Below the pieces are notes generated by a model. That model saw only the letters and a program-made list of their open reading frames with translations. It did no database searches and was not told the origin of the DNA. Below, piece after piece: positions 51,162 through 59,809 of a stretch of DNA of 64,000 nt. The first letter of the stretch is position 1; the number at the start of each line of letters is the position of its first letter. This DNA is from a bacterium (lineage in GTDB: Archaea; JAADDD01): the NCBI GenBank assembly GCA_013154095.1, contig JAADDD010000003.1, positions 62,001 to 126,000 on the forward strand, given 5' to 3'. A program made the translations under genes and the position numbers.

Positions 51162-51551
51162 ATGGTGCGCAAGAGAGTTATCCTGCTAGGCAAAGAGAAG
51201 GCTCTGTATGAGTGGATTCTAGGATTCTTCGTAATAATTACTGGTATTATTGTACTTTGTAGTCTCATTGTAATAGCAGGCAAGGAGCTGCTACCATTGC
51301 CAGAATTAGCAAGAAATGTATTAATCACGCTAGATTTACTGATTGGAGGAATTTTGCTAGCAATCTGGGGAGAGCAGGCAACACTTAATCCTGTTAAAAG
51401 CGTCGCAGCAGGATTTTCGTTGCTAGTTTTTGGAATACTTTTATTAGTATTTTTCGGTGTTCCAGGAATTGTTTTGGGTACGGTTATAGTTAGCATTGGA
51501 GTCTATCTTATTGCGCACGGTATACTAGAACTTAGCTGCTCTAAGCAGTAG
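51162..51551 (+). CDS. Four-span membrane protein, unknown
   Basis: 129 residues with four hydrophobic helices (about 17-37, 47-67, 74-94, 96-120). No family is recognised. It starts 12 bases after ABCE1 and overlaps the convergent sufB-like gene by 27 bases. Confidence 0.6.
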   Translation: MVRKRVILLGKEKALYEWILGFFVIITGIIVLCSLIVIAGKELLPLPELARNVLITLDLLIGGILLAIWGEQATLNPVKSVAAGFSLLVFGILLLVFFGVPGIVLGTVIVSIGVYLIAHGILELSCSKQ

Positions 51552-52376
51552 TAGCCGAGCTGCTGCAGCAGGAGAATATCCACGAGCCAGTAAGTACTGC
51601 AGCTCTTCTTTCTTTATTTTTCCTATCCTTGCTTCGTGGTGCAGTTCATTGCTGGGATCTGCGCTGCGCAGGGCAGGCACTGTTAATATTTTAGCTTTCC
51701 CTAGCAGAATTTCCTCGCATGAGGTAAATGCCCGATTTTCCTTTCCTTCAGCAAGTACAAGACTATAATTTCTTATGTTTGCCTTGAAAGCGGCAAGCTT
51801 AGCATTAGCCTGCAAAGATACTTTATCTTTTAACAAGTACTTTGCAGAAATTTTAGCTTTTCCAGCTATGCAGACTTCAGAAAAACGTAGTTGAGCAAAA
51901 GAATGATCTAAATAAAGATAATAATGTTCTGTGTGCTCTGCTTGCCAAATATAGCTTCTGCTCTGTAAGATAAGCTTGGCATTGCTTAACCAAAAATAAT
52001 AATAATCTGTTGCTTTGGCCGTCTTCCAGCAATTGGCTGATTTAAGTACAAGTTCGCTGTTTTCTTCTAGCTTGAAAGCAGTAACTAAGTAGTGTGCAGC
52101 GTTTTTGTTTCCAGAGCAAGCAGTTTGAAGCACTAGATTTACGCCTGCACAGAGCTCTACTAGCAGTGCAATTTTTTGGTCACGTAATGCTCGGAAAACC
52201 AGCAACAGTTCTGTTGATTGAGTGCAGCGAATTCTTAGTTTAAGCTTACACGGAGCTATTCTTTTTCCTGGTATATATTTTTGAAAATCCTTTTGTGATA
52301 GTGGCAGCAATTCGATTTCTCGACTAGTTTCTTTCGCTTCAATATTATTATCAGTAATTATAATTTGAGCAGGCAT
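51525..52376 (-). CDS. sufB: SufB/SufD-like Fe-S assembly protein
   Basis: 283 residues. Beta-helix region followed by the typical C-terminus: PALRSADPSNELHHEARIG and LQYLLARGYSPAAAARLL, as in SufB/SufD. It forms an Fe-S cluster scaffold with SufC. It is short compared with bacterial SufB; the minimal SufB plus SufC pair is common in archaea. The ATG at 52376 lies inside sufC (26-base overlap). Confidence 0.85.
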   Translation of the reverse strand: MPAQIIITDNNIEAKETSREIELLPLSQKDFQKYIPGKRIAPCKLKLRIRCTQSTELLLVFRALRDQKIALLVELCAGVNLVLQTACSGNKNAAHYLVTAFKLEENSELVLKSANCWKTAKATDYYYFWLSNAKLILQSRSYIWQAEHTEHYYLYLDHSFAQLRFSEVCIAGKAKISAKYLLKDKVSLQANAKLAAFKANIRNYSLVLAEGKENRAFTSCEEILLGKAKILTVPALRSADPSNELHHEARIGKIKKEELQYLLARGYSPAAAARLLLLRAAKF

Positions 52377-53019
52377 AGCCGTGAGCCGCAATTTCTTCTA
52401 GCAGCTCTGCTCCTCCTTCCCTGCAGAGCTTGCTGTTAAATAGTACCAGCACTTTTGCTGGCCTGATCCAGCGAAAAATACTCAAAGAATGAGAACTAAT
52501 AATGTATACTACTTCGCGCTTTTCTGCATAGTCCAGTAGCGCTCTGGCAATGAGCCGGACTGAATCTCTGTCAGTGCCGCTGTCTGGCTCGTCTAAGAGC
52601 AGAACCGCTGGCTGCCTAGAAAGGCAAAGGGCCAGGTCGATCCGCTTTCTTTCTCCTGGGGAAAGTTCGGCGAAAGGCTTGTCCAGCAATTCTTCTACCT
52701 TTAAAGCTCTGGCTATGTTGTTGTCTACTCCTATTTCTCTAGCAGACAGCTCTAGTGCTGGAGGTTGCTGGAATGCAAGTTGTATTCCTGCTCTAGCCCT
52801 TTTCCATGCCGGCCAAGAACTAATGTCTTTGCCTTGGTAAATTATCTTTCCGCGTGCTTTTACCAATCCAGTTATTGCTAAGAACAGCGTTGTTTTGCCC
52901 GCGCCGTTTGGGCCCAGCAAAGCATATACTCCTGAAACAAAGCTGTAAGTAATGCCTACAAGCACTTTTCTTTTCTTTCTGGTTACTTCAACTTCTTCTA
53001 GCTTAAGCATACAAGGCAT
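52351..53019 (-). CDS. sufC: Fe-S assembly ATPase SufC
   Basis: 222 residues. Walker A GPNGAGKTT (about 35), AELSPGERKRIDLALCLSRQ signature, and Walker B LLLDEPDSGTD. SufC is the ABC ATPase of the SUF system. An alternative ATG lies three codons in. It overlaps the DUF4405-like gene upstream by a few bases. Confidence 0.92.
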   Translation of the reverse strand: MPCMLKLEEVEVTRKKRKVLVGITYSFVSGVYALLGPNGAGKTTLFLAITGLVKARGKIIYQGKDISSWPAWKRARAGIQLAFQQPPALELSAREIGVDNNIARALKVEELLDKPFAELSPGERKRIDLALCLSRQPAVLLLDEPDSGTDRDSVRLIARALLDYAEKREVVYIISSHSLSIFRWIRPAKVLVLFNSKLCREGGAELLEEIAAHGYACSNYNY

Positions 53020-53236
53020 GTCTGTTAAGATAAATGTGCAGACAAACAGCTCCTAGAAAAGCTAGCGCACAAGCCAAATGAACATACATTAAACAGTGCC
53101 TCGCTGCTTGCACTGCTCTGCCGTGTGGAGAAAAGAACAGCAAAAATCCGGTAATATAAGTGGCTGCACCAAAAAGCAGCATGCAAAAAACAACTGCTCT
53201 TCGCGCTTTCTGCATAAATTCTCGTCCGGAAGCCAA
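53003..53236 (-). CDS. DUF4405-like two-span membrane protein (possible b-type haem)
   Basis: 77 residues. Two membrane helices (about 12-32, 45-67) with the pattern TGFLLFFSPHGR, then ARHCLMYVHLACALAFLGAVCLHIYLN. The spaced His residues match DUF4405-type proteins, whose membrane His residues may hold haem. The next residues form a short tail. It leads the sufCB operon. Confidence 0.65.
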   Translation of the reverse strand: MASGREFMQKARRAVVFCMLLFGAATYITGFLLFFSPHGRAVQAARHCLMYVHLACALAFLGAVCLHIYLNRHALYA

Positions 53237-53239
53237 AGA

Positions 53240-53250
53240 TTTAAAATATA
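53240..53250 (+). promoter_or_regulatory. TATA-like box of the tRNA-Glu/tRNA-Thr unit
   Basis: TTTAAAATATA begins 38 nt upstream of tRNA-Glu, further than for the other tRNAs. It probably serves both tandem tRNAs. Confidence 0.5.
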
Positions 53251-53277
53251 CGTGAGCACGAAGTTAAAATAGTCTTT

Positions 53278-53351
53278 GCCGCCGTGGTGTAGCCCGGCTA
53301 TCATGCGGGACTCTCAATCCCGTGACCCGGGTTCAAATCCCGGCGGCGGCA
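53278..53351 (+). tRNA. tRNA-Glu (CTC)
   Basis: Acceptor GCCGCCG pairs with CGGCGGC, discriminator A, no CCA. Anticodon loop CTCTCAA holds CTC. T arm CCGGG/CCCGG. It is one base from tRNA-Thr. Confidence 0.95.
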
Positions 53352-53352
53352 C

Positions 53353-53426
53353 GCCCCGGTAGCTCAGCCTGGAAGAGCGTCGGCATGGTAAGCCGAAGGT
53401 CGCGGGTTCAAATCCCGCCCGGGGCT
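53353..53426 (+). tRNA. tRNA-Thr (GGT)
   Basis: Acceptor GCCCCGG pairs with CCGGGGC, discriminator T, as usual for archaeal tRNA-Thr. Anticodon loop ATGGTAA holds GGT. A single C separates it from tRNA-Glu, so it has no promoter of its own. Confidence 0.95.
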
Positions 53427-53466
53427 TTAGCCACAAATTTTTGGCCATGCATCTATTCTTGAATTT

Positions 53467-54144
53467 ATGCAAAAATGGTATGTTTGGCCCGAGCAGGCAC
53501 TAGCTTCCGTTAAAAGCGATAAAGTCAAGCTATTTCCACTACCAGAAAACTACAGCAAATATTTAATTTACGATTATGTTCTACAAACTTTCCCAGAACC
53601 CCAAATTTTAGTGGAAGAAGATGGCAAGATTTTTTGGCTTGGAACAAGCTTAGAAGAAGCTGAGCAGCGGGCAAAAAACATCAACAAGTATTCGCCTAAG
53701 CTGCATGCACACATGTATAATTATTACAAGCAGGTTTACGGCAAGCCCCTGCAGCTCGAGGAAGAGCTGGTGCGCGAGCTGCAAGACTTCCTGCAGCGTA
53801 AGGGCTACAGGTTTTTGCAGCAAGCAGTTGAGCTGCTGCTGGCCAGCATTCTGGCCGGCACGGCATTTATTTATACTCCATGGAAAACAGAAACAGTATC
53901 TGCCTTGCTAGACATTCTCGAGCTAGTAAATCAACACACCAAAAAGAACTACAGCTATGCTGTAGATGAACTTGAGCGCGGAACAGATTACATTATACTG
54001 ACAAAACCAATCTTCGAGGATGTTTTTCTGCAAAAAGCTAACCTCATCTTTGTGTACAGCTTTCAAGACGTACTCTCAGCTTCTCAGGAACTGCTTGCAG
54101 CTTTTCCGATTTTTTGCACAGTAGGAGGATACATATGGCAGTAA
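53467..54144 (+). CDS. Uncharacterised soluble protein
   Basis: 225 residues, mixed alpha/beta, beginning MQKWYVWPEQALASVK. A central hydrophobic helix (about 118-140) may be buried or membrane-associated. No family is recognised. Its last 10 bases overlap dph6 and include the dph6 Shine-Dalgarno sequence, so the two are coupled. Confidence 0.65.
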   Translation: MQKWYVWPEQALASVKSDKVKLFPLPENYSKYLIYDYVLQTFPEPQILVEEDGKIFWLGTSLEEAEQRAKNINKYSPKLHAHMYNYYKQVYGKPLQLEEELVRELQDFLQRKGYRFLQQAVELLLASILAGTAFIYTPWKTETVSALLDILELVNQHTKKNYSYAVDELERGTDYIILTKPIFEDVFLQKANLIFVYSFQDVLSASQELLAAFPIFCTVGGYIWQ

Positions 54145-54851
54145 AAGTTGCGGCACTGTATTCTGGAGGCAAGGACAGCACGTTTGCGCTGCAAGAATCC
54201 CTGCTCAAGGGATTTGAAGTGCGCTGCCTAATAATACTGCAGCCCGCGAGACCTGATTCATGGATGTTTCATTACCCTAACATTGCCTGGACACGGCTCC
54301 AGGCAGCTGCCTTAAGAATTCCGGCAATTTTCTGGAAAACAAGCGGAGAAAAGGAAAAAGAGCTGGAAGATCTACGCGCGGCACTGCTCAAGGCAATCGA
54401 GAAGTACAACATAGAAGGAGTTGTTTCCGGAGCACTGTGTTCTGATTACCAGCGCATGCGCATTGCGCTTGTGTGCGAAGAACTTGGACTGAAATCATAC
54501 ACACCATTCTGGAGAAAGGACCAGAAAAAGTACATGCAAGAACTGCTAAAAGCAGGAATAGAATTTATTATAACTTCTATCACCTGCTATGGTCTTCCTC
54601 TTGAATATTTAGGTAAAGTTATTACTTGGAAAGAGCTAGAAAATTTGCTAGAACTTGCCGAAAAATACTCGTTCAATCCAGCATTTGAAGGAGGAGAAGC
54701 AGAAACATTTGTCATTTATGCGCCTGTATTTTCTGCGAAGATAAAAATACTAGAAGCAGAAACAGTGCGAATAAGCGAGCATGAAGGATATTATATCATT
54801 CGTGCAGCGACGCTTGAACAGGCTAGTACTGCGCCTGCAGCAGGAGACTAG
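54135..54851 (+). CDS. dph6: Diphthine-ammonia ligase Dph6
   Basis: 238 residues. PP-loop AALYSGGKDSTFAL (about 5-18), WTRLQAAALRIP, VVSGALCSDYQRMRIALVCE, and FEGGEAETFV, all typical of Dph6. It amidates diphthine on aEF2 in the last step of diphthamide synthesis. AGGAGG lies 7 bases before the ATG, fixing the start. Confidence 0.93.
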   Translation: MAVKVAALYSGGKDSTFALQESLLKGFEVRCLIILQPARPDSWMFHYPNIAWTRLQAAALRIPAIFWKTSGEKEKELEDLRAALLKAIEKYNIEGVVSGALCSDYQRMRIALVCEELGLKSYTPFWRKDQKKYMQELLKAGIEFIITSITCYGLPLEYLGKVITWKELENLLELAEKYSFNPAFEGGEAETFVIYAPVFSAKIKILEAETVRISEHEGYYIIRAATLEQASTAPAAGD

Positions 54852-54852
54852 C

Positions 54853-56013
54853 TTGCTGCTCAAGAACTGCCGAGCTGCAGTTCTCGATGAACGCACTGTG
54901 ATAAAGCGCGTGGATATACTAATAACTGGCAGAAAAATAGCCAAGATTGGCAAGCAGCTAAAGGCTGAAGAAGCAGAAGTCATAGACTGCAGCAAAGTAG
55001 TAGTCATACCGGGCTTCGTGAATGCTCATGCGCACACTCCACTGCTTTTTCTACGAGGAGCAGCAGATGACCTAGAATTCTCTTCTTGGCTGAAAACAGT
55101 TTGGCAGAAAGAACAGCGATTAAATAGGCAAGAAGTGCTGCGCTTTGCTTCGCTTGCGAGCATCGAGTTGCTGAAGCAAGGCACAGTGTGCGTTGTCGAC
55201 ACTTACCTTTTCTGGGACGCAATTGCGGAAGCAAGGAAGTTGCTCGGGCCAATCACCTATACTGGGCCTGGACTACGCCTGCAGCCAAGAAGAGAGCTGC
55301 CTGATGCAGGCTGGCTGGAAGCTTGCAGGCAAGGCTACGTGCGACCTATATTATCTATTCATTCATTGTATAATATAAATAATATAAGTGAAGCAAAAGA
55401 GCTGCTCGCGCAGGTGCCCGCAGACGTGCCAGTAACACTGCATCTCGCGGAAACACGGCAAGAAGTGGCAGAAATAAAAAGGAGGTATGGCTGCTATCCG
55501 TTAGAGTTGCTGGAAAGAGAAGGTCTGCTGCGAGGAAGAAAATGGTTGCTGGTGCACTGCGGCTGGATAACTTCTCGAGAGGTCGAGTTGCTCCGCAAAC
55601 ACAAAAACAGTGTGCTGGTTGTTCACTGCCCTAGCTCAACGATGAAGCTAGCGACGTACGGCTTTCTGCCGCTTAAAGAACTGCTGCAGGCAGGCATCCG
55701 GGTCGCGCTTGGCACAGACTCTCCGGCTAGCTGCGGTTCACTGAGCATGCCACTAGAAGCACGCACAGCACTCTTGCTCTACAGGCACAGTTACTGGACG
55801 GCCGAACTTACCGCTCAGGAAGTCTTTAAGATGATTACTAGCACATTCTTCGAATTCATGAACATTCCTGCGGGAAAAATAAAAGAAGGATATTTTGCAC
55901 ATTTATTGTTGATAGATGATGTTTTTCCTTATTTACATCCTTTCAGTTCACGTAGACTAGTCTCGCATCTGGTTCTTAATCCATTTTATAGAATAAAAAA
56001 AGTTATAATATAA
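54853..56013 (+). CDS. Amidohydrolase, SAH/MTA deaminase-like
   Basis: 386 residues. Metal and substrate motifs: GFVNAHAHTPLLFLRG, LHLAETRQE, LVHCGWI, and ALGTDSPASCGSLSM. It resembles S-adenosylhomocysteine/5'-methylthioadenosine deaminases, which would recycle SAM by-products of the many methyltransferases here (inference). The TTG start is chosen because AGGAG lies 7 bases upstream and the family's first strand follows; an ATG at 54781 would overlap dph6 by 71 bases. Confidence 0.82.
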   Translation: MLLKNCRAAVLDERTVIKRVDILITGRKIAKIGKQLKAEEAEVIDCSKVVVIPGFVNAHAHTPLLFLRGAADDLEFSSWLKTVWQKEQRLNRQEVLRFASLASIELLKQGTVCVVDTYLFWDAIAEARKLLGPITYTGPGLRLQPRRELPDAGWLEACRQGYVRPILSIHSLYNINNISEAKELLAQVPADVPVTLHLAETRQEVAEIKRRYGCYPLELLEREGLLRGRKWLLVHCGWITSREVELLRKHKNSVLVVHCPSSTMKLATYGFLPLKELLQAGIRVALGTDSPASCGSLSMPLEARTALLLYRHSYWTAELTAQEVFKMITSTFFEFMNIPAGKIKEGYFAHLLLIDDVFPYLHPFSSRRLVSHLVLNPFYRIKKVII

Positions 56014-56056
56014 TGGCTGCAAACAAAGTATAAGTTTCTGCTTTGCCTAGATTTTT

Positions 56057-56218
56057 ATGCGTTCACAGGCAATGGAAAGTTTTAAATTAATAATTGCTGT
56101 AATTATTGGACTCATTATTTTATTTGTTACAATTGCACTCACATACATGCATAGACCTGGAATAACACTAGGTGTGCCGAAACAAGTTATTAATCACAGT
56201 TTTTCGTGGGGAGAATGA
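56057..56218 (+). CDS. Small single-span membrane protein upstream of an ABC transporter
   Basis: 53 residues read directly from sequence: a membrane helix (about 11-30, LIIAVIIGLIILFVTIALTY) and a short polar tail ending SFSWGE. Its stop overlaps the ABC ATPase start as ATGA, supporting translation. No family is recognised; it may be a small subunit of the transporter (inference). Confidence 0.6.
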   Translation: MRSQAMESFKLIIAVIIGLIILFVTIALTYMHRPGITLGVPKQVINHSFSWGE

Positions 56219-57099
56219 AAGAAAAGGCAGTGGAGATCTCGCACCTCTACAAATATTACGGTAAGCAGCCTGCTCTTGAGGACGTGAACCTAGAAATATA
56301 CAAGGGCGAGGTTTTTGGGTTGCTGGGCCCAAACGGCGCAGGTAAGACAACGCTGCTGCGCATTCTTGCAGAAGGACTAAAGTACGAAAAAGGAGAAGTG
56401 AAGCTTTACTGCAAGCAGGTAGGCTACTGCCCGCAGGAGAATATTTTCTACAACGAGCTCACTGTCAAGGAAAACTTGGAGTACTTTGCAGCACTTACTG
56501 GTCTCGAGCGATCTAAGGTCAAGCAGCGAGTAAACGAACTGCTAGAAAAGTTCGGGCTAAAAGCATACGAGAACGAGGAAGCAAAGAAGCTCTCTGGAGG
56601 CATGCAGCGCAGGCTTAACCTTGCAATTGCAGTAGTGCATGATCCAGAGCTGCTTGTGCTCGATGAACCAACTACGGGTCTAGATCCTCTTAGCCGTAGA
56701 GAAATCTGGCGACTAGTACGCATGCTCAGGCAGGAAGGACGTGCAATTATTCTTGCCACGCACTACATGGAAGAAGCGGAAACATTGTGCGATAGGGTTT
56801 GTTTCATTTATAGAAGAATCTTGGACATAGGTACGCCGCAAGAACTCAAAGAAAAATACAAGATTTATTCTTTAATAAAAATAGAGCTAAAAGATAAGCC
56901 AAAAACTTTGCCGGAAGGCTTTGAGCTAGATGAACAAGGATACTTAATTTACAAAACTTTGCATCCAGAAAAAGATTTGCTAGAAGTGATTTCTCGTGCA
57001 CTGAGCATGCAGGCAAGCATTGCGGCCATTTATATTGAAACTGCTAGCCTAGAGGAAGTTTTTGTCAAGCTAGTAGGTGAAAAAGTATGTCAGCAGTAA
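56215..57099 (+). CDS. ABC-2-type transporter ATPase
   Basis: 294 residues. Walker A GPNGAGKTT (about 40), signature LSGGMQRRLNLA, Walker B LLVLDEPTTGLDPLSRREIW, and switch His in LATHYMEEAE. It powers the permease encoded next (13-base overlap). A GTG at 56206 is an alternative start. Confidence 0.93.
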   Translation: MKEKAVEISHLYKYYGKQPALEDVNLEIYKGEVFGLLGPNGAGKTTLLRILAEGLKYEKGEVKLYCKQVGYCPQENIFYNELTVKENLEYFAALTGLERSKVKQRVNELLEKFGLKAYENEEAKKLSGGMQRRLNLAIAVVHDPELLVLDEPTTGLDPLSRREIWRLVRMLRQEGRAIILATHYMEEAETLCDRVCFIYRRILDIGTPQELKEKYKIYSLIKIELKDKPKTLPEGFELDEQGYLIYKTLHPEKDLLEVISRALSMQASIAAIYIETASLEEVFVKLVGEKVCQQ

Positions 57100-58292
57100 G
57101 AGTGTTTGGCGCCACTCTAAAGAAAGAGCTGAAAGAAGTCTTCAAGCGCAAGACTATTATTATTTGGGTCGCAGTTATTCCTGCAGTGTTTGCTTTCTTG
57201 ATGTGCTTAGTGTTTACTAAACCTACTGTTAGCAAGTTCAAGATAATAATCGTTAACAAGGATAAAGGAAACCTTGGCAAAGTACTTGTCGAGATCTTCG
57301 AGAACTTGAGCATTAATGGTACAAAGATATTCAAAATAATACACATGAAGAACCTTTCTGCCGCACTGGAAAAGCTGCGCAGGTCAGCAGATATAGATTT
57401 AGTGCTGTACATTCCTGCAAACTTTACTGCCAGCATTCGCTCGCTGCACACAGCTGAGCTATACATTTATTATTCGCTGATTGGTGGAACTTCTGCCATA
57501 GTCTTAAGAAAAGGTATCATAGCTGGCGTGATCAACGGATTTGCCCAAAAACTTAGATTGCGCGCGCTGAACATCACTATGCACTACGTGCCAAAGAACT
57601 ATGCAGCTTATATCCAGCGCTTCTTTAACTTTATACTGAATCCTGTAAAGCTTGTCTTTAAGCCAGCGAAAAGCGTGAACTGGCAAGCATTCACTAAAAC
57701 GTATGGTATACTTTTAAGCATAATTTTCTTCCTGCTTTTTGGTGTGCTTTCAGGAAGCGTGCGCAGTTTTTACGAAGAAATAGAAAAGAAAACTATTAGA
57801 AGAATAGCTAATAAGTTTTCTGTTTACTTTCCGTTTGTTTTTGCAAAACTAATTGCTCTAGTTATTATCTTTTCTATTACTGCATTTGAAATCTTGTTCA
57901 TTATTGCAGGCTACTGTCATTTAAAGATTGACTTACCATTAATAATTGCTATACTAGCAGTGCTAGTCTCTACTATGTTCTTTGCCAGCATCGGCGGAAT
58001 CTGTGTTGCTTTGGTGAAGAAAGAGCGAGAAGCTTCCCAGCTAGCAATTCTGGTTGCCTGGCTTGTAGCCTTTCTTGGAGGCTTGTTCGTGCCTGTAAAG
58101 TACTTACCACCTGCACTTCGACTCCTAGCAAAGTTCATTCCTGCAGCAAATGTCTTCAATGCTGCAATGAACTACTACATTTATGGTGCTTCGTTGACTA
58201 GTTTACTATTTTACTCTTTTCTCTGCATAACAGAAACGATAATAGCAGTAATTATACTCGCAATAATCTTACAAAGAATTGCGAGAAGCTAG
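57087..58292 (+). CDS. ABC-2-type transporter permease
   Basis: 401 residues. One N-terminal helix (about 20-42), a large external loop with N-glycosylation sites (about 45-210), and five to six C-terminal helices, the ABC2_membrane plan. Substrate unknown; drug, lipid or polysaccharide export are common in the family. It overlaps the convergent METTL5-like gene by 24 bases. Confidence 0.88.
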   Translation: MSAVRVFGATLKKELKEVFKRKTIIIWVAVIPAVFAFLMCLVFTKPTVSKFKIIIVNKDKGNLGKVLVEIFENLSINGTKIFKIIHMKNLSAALEKLRRSADIDLVLYIPANFTASIRSLHTAELYIYYSLIGGTSAIVLRKGIIAGVINGFAQKLRLRALNITMHYVPKNYAAYIQRFFNFILNPVKLVFKPAKSVNWQAFTKTYGILLSIIFFLLFGVLSGSVRSFYEEIEKKTIRRIANKFSVYFPFVFAKLIALVIIFSITAFEILFIIAGYCHLKIDLPLIIAILAVLVSTMFFASIGGICVALVKKEREASQLAILVAWLVAFLGGLFVPVKYLPPALRLLAKFIPAANVFNAAMNYYIYGASLTSLLFYSFLCITETIIAVIILAIILQRIARS

Positions 58293-58901
58293 TCTTTTGC
58301 AGTAAAGCAGCGCTACCTTGTACATGTGCACTTTCTTTTTGTGGCTATCCAAAAATGGTTTTAGTCTGAATTCGTAGATTGCGTCAAGCAGTACCAGGAA
58401 GCCTTGCTGTTCTGCCCAGCGCACCACAACGCGCAGAGCATTTTCGTGGTAGTGGTGCAGAGAGTAGACTACAGGAGCTACCTGCATGGCTTTCTGCAAG
58501 AACTTTCTGTCCATGCCTTTACCTGTCTCTATACCAAACGGAGGATTCTGGAGCACTGTATCCGCAGAAATGTCTGCTTGCAAAACATCGTCTGTAAGTA
58601 CAATGACCTTATCTTCTATGCCTAGCAGCGCAGCATTTTTCTTGCACAGCTCCGCAAGTTCAGGATCTATCTCTATTAAGTAAACCTTTTTTGCTCCTAG
58701 CAGCGCAGCTGCGAGACCAAGAATTCCGTAGCCTGCTCCTAGATCTGCCACTACCCTGTTCTCAATTTCTCCGCGCATGTACGCTCTCCAGACAATGTCT
58801 GCTGCAATGTCTGGAGGAGTGAAGTACTGCTCGAGCTCGCGCTTGGCTTTCGCAGGTTTTTCTAGCCTAGAGAGCTGCGCCGCAAGCTGTCTTTTTAGCA
58901 T
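58269..58901 (-). CDS. METTL5-like adenine-N6 RNA methyltransferase
   Basis: 210 residues. ELEQYFTPPDIAADIVW, SAM motif DLGAGYGILGLAAALLGA, and catalytic NPPFG (about 118) match the METTL5 group, which makes m6A in small-subunit rRNA with Trm112. A role on archaeal 16S rRNA is inferred. It overlaps the TtcA-like gene by 7 bases. Confidence 0.88.
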   Translation of the reverse strand: MLKRQLAAQLSRLEKPAKAKRELEQYFTPPDIAADIVWRAYMRGEIENRVVADLGAGYGILGLAAALLGAKKVYLIEIDPELAELCKKNAALLGIEDKVIVLTDDVLQADISADTVLQNPPFGIETGKGMDRKFLQKAMQVAPVVYSLHHYHENALRVVVRWAEQQGFLVLLDAIYEFRLKPFLDSHKKKVHMYKVALLYCKRLASRNSL

Positions 58902-59770
58902 CTAAGCGAACGGTTCAACGAGCGTATAAAATTGTAGAGGTAGTCTTTGTCGATTGCGCACATACGCTTCACTAGCTTGTCTACTTTTCCGCGTAGCGTG
59001 CGTTCATGAAGCGAGGAAAAAGGACAGTAGAGTTTGTCGTTGTAGTAAGGCAGGCCACTTTCTTTCAGCAGACCAAGCAAGTCTACTTCAGCAATACCTA
59101 GCAGTGGCTTCACTAATATTATTCTTTCCCAAGAGATCTTGTAGCCACTAATCTCGATTTCTTTCTCTTCTAGCTGCTTTCTTGGACGAGGAAGCTTGAG
59201 CCGCTTGCCCTTGTAGGCCATAATAAAAACAGTCTCTACGGCATCGTCGAGTGTGTGTGCCAGAACTAGCTTTTCTATGCCGTGACGCTTGCAGTAAGCT
59301 GTGAGTGCCTGCCTGCGCAGAGCAGAGCAAAGATAGCAGTGCTGGGTCTTTGCACGAAACTCGCCTACCTCGAGCCGCACAAAGCTGTAAGAGGATAGCT
59401 GCTCTTTATAGAAGTTGTAGACTTGCTGAAACGCAGAAGTTGTCCATACACCGTGACCTTCCGGACGTACATCAACATTTGCTGCATGAACCTCCAACTC
59501 GAGCAGCCTAGCCACAGGTTCCAGCAAGAGCAGTAAAGCAGTGCTGTCCTTGCCGCCAGACCAAGCAACACATATCTTTTCTCCTTGCTCGAACAAGCTG
59601 TAAGTTTGCACAAACTCAAGAAATTTTTCGTACACTTTCTTTCCTATACTAGGGACAAGAAATTTCTTTTCTTTGTATAGTTTTTCTAGCCTAGATCTAA
59701 GTTTAGCCTTCTTCTGGTCGTAGACTAACACAAAATCTCGTGCTATAGTTGCGTAATGTTCTGGAAGCAT
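58895..59770 (-). CDS. TtcA/TtuA-like tRNA 2-thiolation enzyme
   Basis: 291 residues. PP-loop VAWSGGKDSTALL (about 68), CYLC (about 146) and CPFSS (about 245) provide the three Cys of the cluster site. It transfers sulfur to tRNA (position 32 for TtcA, 54 for TtuA). TtuA normally has an N-terminal zinc finger, which is not seen here, so TtcA-like is preferred. Confidence 0.85.
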   Translation of the reverse strand: MLPEHYATIARDFVLVYDQKKAKLRSRLEKLYKEKKFLVPSIGKKVYEKFLEFVQTYSLFEQGEKICVAWSGGKDSTALLLLLEPVARLLELEVHAANVDVRPEGHGVWTTSAFQQVYNFYKEQLSSYSFVRLEVGEFRAKTQHCYLCSALRRQALTAYCKRHGIEKLVLAHTLDDAVETVFIMAYKGKRLKLPRPRKQLEEKEIEISGYKISWERIILVKPLLGIAEVDLLGLLKESGLPYYNDKLYCPFSSLHERTLRGKVDKLVKRMCAIDKDYLYNFIRSLNRSLRC

Positions 59771-59809
59771 AGGACTTATTACAGAGGAGAACAGGAGTTA
59801 CTAAGCTTT

